Assembly: GCA_034231615.1 (NCBI GenBank)
Contig: CM067302.1
Location: 15,393,274 to 15,457,273 of the forward strand
Direction of reading: 5' to 3'
DNA length: 64,000 nucleotides
From: Meghimatium bilineatum
Lineage: Eukaryota; Mollusca; Gastropoda; Stylommatophora; Philomycidae
Position numbers and translations under genes: made by a program. The notes under the pieces were generated by a model, which worked only from the letters and a program-made list of their open reading frames with translations, was not told the DNA's origin and ran no database searches. Shown one piece after another: positions 56,312-64,000 of the stretch (position 1 is its first letter; every line of letters begins with the position of its first letter).

Positions 56312-56520
56312 TGGAGTGTGTGGCCGTCTGGTTAGAATGCCGGTCTCAGAAGCTTAAGCTCCCATATTAGGACAAGGTTAAGACAAGGGTTTTTGTATTT
56401 TGGAGGTGCAATTAAAAAAATGTCTATATACGTCACGGCGACAACTATGGCAGTCTTTATTTCCAAAGCCAAAAAGCCTCCCTACACTCCTTAACAGGAA
56501 TACATGCAGTAATTATATTT
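56312..56520 (+). repeat. tRNA-derived SINE
   Basis: Head gtgtggccgtctggttag resembles an A box; the B box is weak. Body cacggcgacaactatggc and cctccctacactccttaac is shared with 37,558. Confidence 0.65.
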
Positions 56521-57024
56521 TTTAAGTTAAATTGTTTTTGTTGTTACTGTTTTTATTTATGTTGTTGCTGATACCGTCACTACTACAATCAGTTTGTTTA
56601 ATACATCACAAAATGTTTGTATCATAAAACATCAACTCAGGACATTAAAATTCCCAATCACCATCCCAACAGATTTTTTTTACAAACTTAAATATAAAAC
56701 GATTAATCAATAAATTAGATCTAATCTCAATTATCATTGAAATTATCATCTGTCATTTAAAGCACAGGTAAGAGGTTCATTATGGCACACCTGGAGCGAT
56801 CCCACATATATCCGTTATCAAATGACAAATGCCAATCAACGGTATCTACCACCTCATTTGTTATATCGTGTATATATCGATGTATCAAATTTACTGTCAG
56901 CAACGATTGATCCTAGAGGTCGCTGAACGTTTAACGTTATCTATGACGTACTTCTCATGTCACGTGATGCACAACTTCACAAAAGTGTTGGATTGTTTTT
57001 GTGTGATGACTGATTTAAGCTGTT
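56521..57024. other. No recognisable feature
   Basis: Ordinary AT-rich sequence; no coding or repeat pattern recognised. Confidence 0.4.
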
Positions 57025-57165
57025 AATTTTCAAACTCCCACTGGATCTCTCGTGCAAAAGGACAATGGTACTACTAGATTTCCAGCATGATGTAGTCCAG
57101 AGAATATAAATGCGTTGTTTCGCCGTTGTATTTGCGCCAGTGGCTCGACACATCCCTCTTCGGTG
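57025..57165 (-). repeat. S-alpha repeat, minus strand
   Basis: actcccactggatctctcg, gatgtagtccagagaat and gacacatccctcttcgg. The GAA tail is missing. Confidence 0.7.
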
Positions 57166-57174
57166 GAAGGTGTT

Positions 57175-57425
57175 AATTCAAAAAAGAGAGCTGCTTACCT
57201 GGCATCAGAAAGAGACAGTCCAAATTTTATGGGCACGTCATGAAAAGAGGAAATATGAAACAAGTTGTAACAACAGGCAAGAAGAAGAACAAGAGGGGTA
57301 GTGGAAGACCAACATAGAAGATGCTTGACAATCTGGAATTGTGGCATGGGAGCACATCGATATCGGAAATAATTGACAGCACATGAAATAGAAGGCTGTG
57401 AAAAGACATGATAACTAACCCCACA
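57175..57425 (+). pseudogene. RTE-type LINE 3' end
   Basis: Pieces such as gggcacgtcatgaaaagag (FGHVMKR), then an Arg/Gly-rich segment with aggggtagtggaagacc, then atgctt-gacaatctgg and ctgtgaaaagacatg. Fits the order HVMRxG, GRGRxxxxxLD, LxxxLWRxM of this subfamily. Confidence 0.65.
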
Positions 57426-57511
57426 TTACATGGAGAATAAGAAGATGGTAAAATCACACATGCCTGCGAAGTATTTACCTAATTTGAGACAATAATATTT
57501 TACGATAGTCC

Positions 57512-57720
57512 GGCCTGTTTCGGAGTGGTACAGGGTCCGTCTGTGACGGCCAAGGTATCGAGTTCGATTCCATCCACAGGTAAATGTGCATCCGGACCGT
57601 TCAAAAAGCACTGGGAAACTGCTGAACGTATTTATAGTGCCTATAAAATCACTACAGCCAAAAAATGCTGTGTTGATAGCCAAGTCCTGAAAAGGATATG
57701 CTACCAATTTTACAATACTA
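57512..57720 (+). repeat. tRNA-derived SINE, plus strand
   Basis: A box ttcggagtggtacaggg, B box gagttcgattcc, then the body ending in cagccaaaaaatgctg. Same family as 29,925. Confidence 0.75.
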
Positions 57721-58009
57721 TAATTGAGATATGTATGACATAGTAGTAATAACGACACCAAAGTAACCATTCTAACCCTTTCGAACGAGACAATGTACAT
57801 ATTCAGAGAATGATAGAAACGGGAGTGACTAGAGGCGATGGGAGAAAGTGCTCCCTCACCGGAAAGATCAGAAGATATGCGTAATCAACAACTGACTGGG
57901 ACACTGAGCTTATACACTTTTAGATGGCTGACGACACGGCGGGAAGAGCATACATGGGAATGCCCTCAGTGCTGTGACGCTTGTTCCTAATCAAGAATCA
58001 AGAACCCCA
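57721..58009. other. Unclassified
   Basis: Includes ggctgacgacacggcggg at 57,925, perhaps another decayed SINE body. No firm call. Confidence 0.35.
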
Positions 58010-58440
58010 TTAAGATCATGCGTTTTCCAGTGACAAAATATGGATACGAGACTGGGACTCTAAACAAGACAATATCCAAAAGATTAAATTCAATTGAAAT
58101 GAAGTGCTACAGAAAGATCCTACAAATATCATGGACAGAGAAAAATAAGAACTTAGAAGTTTTGAAAATACTGAAATTAAATGAAGACTAGATACTAAAT
58201 ACTATAAAAAGAAGGAAGCTACAGTATTTTGGACACGTAAAGCGACATGATGGTATCGAAAGGCTGATTCTAGAGGGCAGTGTTCCACCTAGAAAGACAA
58301 GAGAAGAACAGGAATACCAAGAATACCATGGACTAGCGACATCAAAGAATGTATGCACATGTCTCTGGCAACTGCAGGCATGCTTTCGCGGAACAGAGAC
58401 GTTTAGAGTATTCACGACGAGGACAGAATATGTCACTTTA
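58010..58440 (+). pseudogene. RTE-type LINE 3' end
   Basis: Reads VTKYGYETGTLNKTISKRL, IEMKCYRKILQISWTEKNKN, LEVLKILKLNED then a stop, and IKRRKLQYFGHVKRHDGIER. Typical IKRRKLQYFGHVxR end; the region after it is frame-shifted. Confidence 0.75.
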
Positions 58441-58699
58441 TGTATATAATACTTTAATACACATGGTCTAAACTGATGTAGGCATCAAGCGTTTCCAATC
58501 CGAAAGATGCATGTTGAAAACAAGGATGATTGAAATACAAAACTTATATGCTGCATTATTTTGTCAAACTTAGTATAACTTTTAGGTATGACTTTAGGTA
58601 ACTTTAGCTATGACTGAAACTTAGTATAACTTTCAGGTATGACTGTATTTTTCCCCAGATCATTCACAGGTCTTGATTTCCTACATATGAACATCAATA

Positions 58700-58820
58700 C
58701 AAATAATGGACAAAGCCAGGGGAAGACCAATCAAAAGATGGATTACAGAAAAAAAAGACTGCACAAAAACAAGCATATATGAAGTACATACACTTGCCGA
58801 CTCCAAAGAACTCTTCCACC
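58700..58820 (+). pseudogene. LINE 3' end giving rise to a minisatellite
   Basis: MDKARGRPIKRWITEKKDC, then LADSKELFHPVFHPVF. Matches the 3' end at 60,925-61,020, which reads gaactcttccacccctgac without expansion. Confidence 0.7.
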
Positions 58821-58916
58821 CTGTCTTTCATCCGGTCTTCCACCCGGTCTTCCACCTGGTCTTCCACCCGGTCTTCCACCCGGTCTTCCACCCGGTCTTC
58901 CACCCGGTGTCGCTGC
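58815..58916. repeat. 12-bp tandem array (about 8 units)
   Basis: cggtcttccacc repeated, reading HPVF in one frame and VEDR on the other strand. It begins exactly at the cttccaccc of the LINE end. Confidence 0.9.
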
Positions 58917-58959
58917 TCGACATAAAGGGATATAAATGAAAAGTAAAATAAAGAAAGAA

Positions 58960-59345
58960 TATCAATTATATGGTAACAACAAAACATAAGAGACAACTGG
59001 TTACAACAGAGATGAGATGTTTGAGAAAAGCCACAGGAGTGACCAGAAGACACAGAATTAGAAACGATGTCATAAGAGAAAGAGTGTGTGTCATATAAAT
59101 TCTACACTACATACAAAACCAACAGATACAATGGTTTGTTCATCTGGAAAGAATGCCGTATGATTCATTAGTTTATAAAGCATATATGAAGAGAGGAGAA
59201 GCAGAAAGAAGAGCCAAGGGTAGACCTAGAGTACGCTGGATCGACAACATCAAAGAGACATTACACGAACACCAAATAACATTATCTGAAGCTGCCAGAA
59301 AAACGAGAACAAGAACAGTGTATCTCCCTCGACACACGTAATGGG
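58960..59345 (+). pseudogene. RTE-type LINE 3' end
   Basis: RQLVTTEMRCLRKATGVTRR then, after stops, QQIQWFVHLERMPYDSLVYK, ERRAKGRPRVRWIDNIKETL. This is the same clade as 60,425 and 33,440 (QTWTxT, MxCLRR, HIKRQQIKWF). Confidence 0.75.
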
Positions 59346-59399
59346 TAAAAGAGATAGGAAAGAAAAAGTTCAATTATATTTATTTTTATATTGTGAGTG

Positions 59400-59660
59400 T
59401 GTGTAGGTCTATGAAAGAGAAATAAAGACCAGGCAAATAAAATATTTTGGACACATTAAAAAACATGACACCTTATTGAAGACCTTACTTGAGAGTAAAG
59501 TCAAAGGGAAGCCAGCAAGAGGTAGACAGAGATACAAGTGGGAGAGTAACATCACAAGATGGACAGGTTTCAGTCTAGCAGAGTACACCACCACATCAAG
59601 AGACAGAGGATGCTGGAGATCAGTTGCAGCCAACCTTAGTTGCGGAGACTGCACTTGATG
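59400..59660 (+). pseudogene. RTE-type LINE 3' end
   Basis: A 60-codon frame reads SKVKGKPARGRQRYKWESN, ITRWTGFSLAEYTTTSRDRG, CWRSVAANLSCGDCT. Best copy of the family also at 18,870, 20,110 (minus) and 51,600 (minus). 3' end at gatgatgatagg. Confidence 0.8.
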
Positions 59661-60424
59661 ATGATAGGTCTATGGAAACTAAATAATGTGCAACATCCCT
59701 CCATTATAGCATTTATTGTTTTCCATGATCAAAATATGATTAATGGATATACTGGATATTTCAAGTGTATTGGGTTCAGATATGCATAAAATGTAAAAAG
59801 AATTTTGAAAAATTGTAGATTAATGTTTCTGTGGGCGTGGTACCCTTTTCTCTAAAATGTGATTTTTGGATGGTAAGGAGTATGATTTTACAAAAATTAA
59901 TTGCAGAACTAAACTAATATGGTATCAATACTGGATATTTAATTTTAGATAACTTACAAAAGTGAATCTAAAATAACAAAATAACCCTGTAAAACTGCAC
60001 GAAGTTGTTTTATTTATAAAACTTTTTGGAAAAAAATTGCGTTTGCAAATTTAAGGCAAACATGACATCATACAAATCATATTGAAAGAATGACGTTTCC
60101 ATCTGAAAAACATCTGACTTTGAGGGGAAACAACCGTTAAAATTGTGCATTCAAAAATGAAGTTATGTGAGTGGATTTTTTTTATTTTTGTGTGTGTGTA
60201 AATGTTAATATAATAAATATAGAAACAGCAGTGTGGAAATACAAGAGATATACCTAGACAAATAAATATGGGCGTCTATGGTTTCGTCATTTGCGACGCA
60301 AGAAAACGGCACAAAAGACAACAATGCGTCAAAAGACATGGAGTCGCATGGTTCAAAATAAACGAACCGATATGCCAGGAATGCTTCGAAGTTAACACTA
60401 TAGAACATTTTTCTTTTTCACTGC
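59661..60424. other. Mostly no recognisable feature
   Basis: 60,270-60,415 (plus) has an open stretch MGVYGFVICDARKRHKRQQ followed by ICQECFEVNTIEHF, reminiscent of a Cys/His-rich LINE end, but too short to assign. Confidence 0.35.
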
Positions 60425-61060
60425 AGTAATTACAAACAACGGACCTTATTCAACAATATAAGAAAAAGGCAATCTTATCGCATCGTATGTTACTGATGCT
60501 TATAATGAAGGGAAAACCAGTAAAGAGATATAAAATAGATGCAACAGAACATATCAAATCCTAGGACAGATGACACGTATTTTCAAGAACAAAAATGTAA
60601 ACATAGATACTAAAGTTGCATTATACAAGACTATTATTATTCCAACACTGTGCTACCAGTGCCAAACCTGGACAATTACAGCACAAGACAAAAGAAAAAT
60701 AGTGACAACAGAAATGACATGTCTACGAAGAATACTTGGAGTGTCATTAAGAGATAGAATTAGGAACGATAACATCAGACAGATAACCAAAACAATACCA
60801 GTATTGGAACACATCAAAAGACAACAGATCAAGTGGTTTTCGCACGCTTCCTGACTACCGACAGATAGCATGCCACAAATGGATATGACACATAGACATA
60901 ACGGTTATAAAGCCAGAGGCAAACCATGTAAAAGATGGATCACAGAAATCAAAGAAGTCACAGGAACAAGCTTACAAACAGCGTACAAAAAGGACATCTC
61001 CAGAGAACTCTTCCACCCCTGACGCCGCAGGGCAAACAAGGCCCACAGCGTATAGATAGA
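60425..61060 (+). pseudogene. RTE-type LINE 3' end, long copy
   Basis: A 94-codon frame: TRIFKNKNVNIDTKVALYK, TIIIPTLCYQCQTWTITAQD, EMTCLRRILGVSLRDRIRN, LEHIKRQQIKWFSHAS. It continues in other frames to ggcaaaccatgtaaaagatg and the end gaactcttccacccctgac. Confidence 0.8.
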
Positions 61061-61154
61061 TAGACTCGTATTAAAACACACATTGATACAGATTAAGATT
61101 AAATAAGAGTATAAACATGCATAGAAGAAGGATAGACAAAGAACATGTTATTGT

Positions 61155-61450
61155 AAGAATGGGTCAACGCCCTTCTGTTGCCGGGGCCAGAAAGTGAAGC
61201 AAATAATAGCAACACTGTTTACCTTCCATGCATGTCGTAAGAGGTGACTAAGGAGGTTATGAGATGGAGTTGGCTGTCCCATCCCATATAGGGTCAGTGA
61301 TCCAAAGACATGCTGAAGTCGAATGTGTCACGCCGAAAGGCGCAGATATCGCAGCAATACTGTAAACCATGACACAACGCATTCCGTTCTCCGGACTACA
61401 TCCTGCTAATCTGCAGCAGTTTGAGAATGAACGCAGAAGAAGAATAATAA
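61155..61450 (+). repeat. S-beta repeat, near full length, plus strand
   Basis: ttgccggggccagaaagtg, gtcgtaagaggtgactaagg, agttggctgtcccatccc, gcgcagatatcgcagc, ctccggactacatcctgc, ending aacgcagaagaagaata. Sense-strand reference with its GAA tail. Confidence 0.8.
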
Positions 61451-61479
61451 TAATGGGTAAACAGCAATATATTAACCTA

Positions 61480-62040
61480 AGTTAAATTAGAAGTTCAACA
61501 GAAATAAGATGCAGAATAGGACAGGCAAAAACAACATTCAGAAAAATGAAAAATATACTGTGTAATAAGACCTTGTCATTTGAGGTGAGAAAGAGAGTTC
61601 TGAAGTGCTATTTAACCCCAATACTAACATATGTGTGCGAGTCTTGGACAATAAACAAACTGGAAAGTGGGAGTGGAGGCAAAAGAGATGTTGTTCTACA
61701 GAAGAATGCTGAGAATACCATGGACTGCCAGAAAAACTAATGTAGAGGTGTGGAATGAGCTAAATGCGAAACGGACGTTAATCAACAATATAAGAAAAAG
61801 GCAATCTTCTTTTTTTTGGGCCACTTCATGAGACAAGCAGGTTTAGAGAACATAATCACAACAGGCAAGATTGAAGGCACTAGAGGCAGAGGGCGACAAC
61901 GTGAGAAAATATTAGACAGTTTGACAACCTGGCACGGCAAGGAATCAACAACGACTTTGATACATAATACTGTGGACAGAGAGCTGTGGAGAGCCATGAC
62001 CGCCTACGTCACCCGGCATGGCACATGATAATGATGAAGT
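61480..62040 (+). pseudogene. RTE-type LINE 3' end
   Basis: MKNILCNKTLSFEVRKRVLK, PILTYVCESWTINKLESGSG, then (shifted) the DCQKNxxVEV region, then MGHFMRQAGLENIITTGK, IEGTRGRGRQREKILDSLTT and WRAMTAYVTRHGT, ending cacatgataatgatgaag. Plus-strand sister of 17,812. Confidence 0.85.
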
Positions 62041-62129
62041 TAAATTATATAGTACTTTTTCAAGCATATTAATGTGAAATAACATTAAAACAAATTCTCA
62101 ATGATCATTGTATAAAATAAAGTAGGCCT

Positions 62130-62139
62130 ATATATGTGA

Positions 62140-62205
<66 letters not shown>
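62130..62205. repeat. (TA)n microsatellite
   Basis: gtgtgtgtatatatatat then about 30 TA units. Confidence 0.95.
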
Positions 62206-62206
<1 letters not shown>

Positions 62207-62460
62207 GTAAAGCACCCCATAGCATTTATTAATGCCGTAGGGGTGTGAGATATTAGTGATCTCACATTTCAGAGGCTCTGCAAATGAGGGCTATAGCCAT
62301 CTCGTCTCCCTCGCAGTCTTAATACGGTACCCATTTAAGCCTGGGTCGACCCGGGAGCCGTTGCGATCTGAGAAACATTACCAGCTCAACTGGAGAATGA
62401 ACACATGACCACTCATATGCGAAGGGAGTGCGCCAACCACTGCTCCCCATATGTATATGT
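62205..62460 (-). repeat. tRNA-derived SINE, minus strand
   Basis: Reverse complement begins gggagcagtggttggcgc (A-box region), then tcatgtgttcattctcc (B box), a body with ctcccgggtcgacccagg, and an end at tgctatggggtgc. It is a different family from the other SINEs here. Confidence 0.7.
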
Positions 62461-62486
62461 GTGTGTGTGTGTGTGTGCGCGCGCGC

Positions 62487-62550
<64 letters not shown>

Positions 62551-62552
62551 GG
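62455..62552. repeat. (GT)n(GC)n(GT)n(GA)n compound microsatellite
   Basis: gtgtgtgtgtgcgcgcgcg, then about 20 GT units, then about 12 GA units. The central CG run is a potential Z-DNA segment. Confidence 0.95.
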
Positions 62553-62624
62553 ATAAAATAATAATAATTTTAAAAAAAATTTTTATTAAAAAAATATATT
62601 AAAAATTTCCACAGGTACCTACCT

Positions 62625-63360
62625 CACTACCAGCTACTCCTTGACGTCAAGAAACGGGCGAATCACAAGAAATTACAACCAGGAATCCCTGGACGAAAGC
62701 AACAGTAGATCAGTACCCAAATCAAGAATCACAGTCAACTCAAAACTATCCAGGTATCAATGGTATCCAGGATTATCAAAAAATAACAAAACACCAAAAC
62801 AGGAAAACCAAACACAATTCAATGATTTTTTTTAAACAGACGGCAAAAGAAGGGCATACTTTAACCGAAACATTCAGATATCACGCAAATATCAGAAGTA
62901 TTCATTAATTCTTTATTTCTAAATGTGTTTTATGTCCTGTCGTAAAAATGCACAGACTAGAGGAAACTACAGTATTGAGACATGAACACTACAGGAAACT
63001 AAAGTACTGAGACATCCAGGGAAAAGGTAATAAAGTTTTGCTGATACTAGATAACACACATAATGACACACACGATGTTTCGACCAAAATGCCTTTATCA
63101 AGACAGACAATTGAACAAAATTAAAACATATAACAGAAAACGAACAGTAACGATTGACTGGAAGAGGCGAAAAAAATGATTTGAAAAATGAAAGAAAACT
63201 CAAATATTTAGACCTTACATTTCCAGGAAAATAAGTGTTGCTGTTTTATTTTCCTTCAACATATTACATCAACGTTTCAACCATAACGTCTTTCTCAAGA
63301 AAAATACATACTAACAGATACCAAACGATAAATAGTTATATCACTAGTAAACTATACTGC
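62625..63360. repeat. Probable retroelement 3'-end sequences (Penelope-like?)
   Basis: Three tail-like blocks carry the phrase typical of Penelope-like 3' UTRs. On the minus strand these are ttgataaaggcattttggtc gaaac (about 63,085) and tcttgagaaagacgttatgg ttgaaac (about 63,280); on the plus strand, taaccgaaacattcagat (about 62,860). No endonuclease or RT domain is visible. Confidence 0.35.
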
Positions 63361-63411
63361 AGACATTTATCAAATGTAAAATCCAAGGTAAAAAAAACAT
63401 GCCACGAGTAA

Positions 63412-63530
63412 CTGCTGCAAACTCTTGGTATTCAGACGTGACCGCTGAAGTAAATTTTAGTATTCAAACGTGACCATCCGCAGAAAACTCTAGTATTCAG
63501 ACGTGACCGCTACAATAAACTCTAGTTTTG
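63412..63530. repeat. Short ~32-36 bp direct repeats (4 units)
   Basis: aactctagtattcagacgtg accgc with variation; four units. Confidence 0.75.
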
Positions 63531-63559
63531 AAATGATGGTAACGATCAACTGATTTCAT

Positions 63560-63690
63560 GGTAATGAGGATAGTGGTTGTCTCCATTCGGCTACAACAAC
63601 CAGCTAACCGCACTGCCGGAAAGCAGAGACCTAGGTTCGATTTCATCTGCTGCTTGGTGTTGTTCAACATAAGAATTTCCGTGTGGCTAA
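63560..63690 (+). repeat. tRNA-derived SINE head
   Basis: gatagtggttgtctcc (A-box region) and cctaggttcgatttcatc (B box). The body is short; family not the same as the others here. Confidence 0.55.
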
Positions 63691-63719
63691 TTTCGCACAA
63701 CAGTAATGATCAAATGAAT

Positions 63720-64000
63720 TTCTCCATGCTCTTTATTTATAACTTTCTCTCTCCACAGTGTGGTAAACTATAAATATAATTTATAACTTTCTCTCTCCAC
63801 TGTGTGGTAAACTATAAATATAATTTATAACTTTCTCTCTTCACTGTGTGGTAAACTATAAATATAATTTATAATTTTGTCTCTCCAATGTATGGTAAAC
63901 TATAAATATAATGTATATCTTTCCACATTGCACGGTAAATTATGAATATAATTTATTACTTTCTCCACTGTATGGTAAACTATAAATATAATTGATAACT
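63720..64000. repeat. 44-bp tandem array, continues past the window
   Basis: Unit ataactttctctctccac + tgtgtggtaaactataaata; about six units, progressively diverged to the right. Confidence 0.9.

Noticed and set aside
58818-58939. A Pro/His/Val/Phe-rich protein (HPVF repeats)
   Set aside because: 12-bp tandem expansion of a LINE 3' end.

Overview
The window looks like a gene-poor stretch of an invertebrate nuclear genome, most likely a mollusc or another lophotrochozoan. The evidence is AT-rich non-coding DNA, canonical GT/AG introns, tRNA-derived SINEs, many 5'-truncated non-LTR retrotransposon tails, Penelope-like retroelements carrying a GIY-YIG domain, and mariner and hAT remnants. The taxon is inferred from this repeat mix and no single sequence proves it. 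There are no bacterial operons, no CRISPR array and no complete protein-coding gene.

Layout. (1) 1-11,320 and 39,478-51,480 are two direct-orientation copies of one 11-12 kb segmental duplication. Each holds an extremely T-rich ~30-bp minisatellite interrupted by a ~305-bp palindromic (foldback) module. I count 12 full modules and one half module, plus one diverged solitary copy at about 24.1-24.3 kb. (2) 11.4-23.7 kb is a graveyard of LINE 3' ends, SINE-like repeats, a hAT 3' end and a decayed mariner, with 36-bp and 39-bp tandem arrays. (3) 24.3-29.7 kb is AT-rich low-copy DNA with a short CpG-rich patch and a ~160-bp satellite flanked by direct repeats. (4) 30.3-38.3 kb is the only part with host coding sequence. 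It has two exons that read as VPS13A/C (30,743-30,894 and 33,104-33,185, plus strand) and, at 38,052-38,135, what looks like the last coding exon of a guanylate cyclase with a poly(A) signal. Tandem arrays of 36, 28, 39, 18 and 33 bp lie among them. (5) 51.5-64 kb is again retroelement-rich: two opposed Penelope-like copies, a mariner with perfect 31-bp terminal repeats nested in one of them, many RTE-type tails, SINEs and microsatellites, and a 44-bp array running off the right edge.

Functional picture. The host exons are fragments of larger genes and do not form one gene together. The VPS13-like exons share compatible splice phase, but one carries a 2-bp insertion that breaks its frame. The other is preceded by a tandemly duplicated splice acceptor. 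Most long open reading frames in the window, including one of 704 codons, are by-products of tandem repeats and are not annotated as genes.
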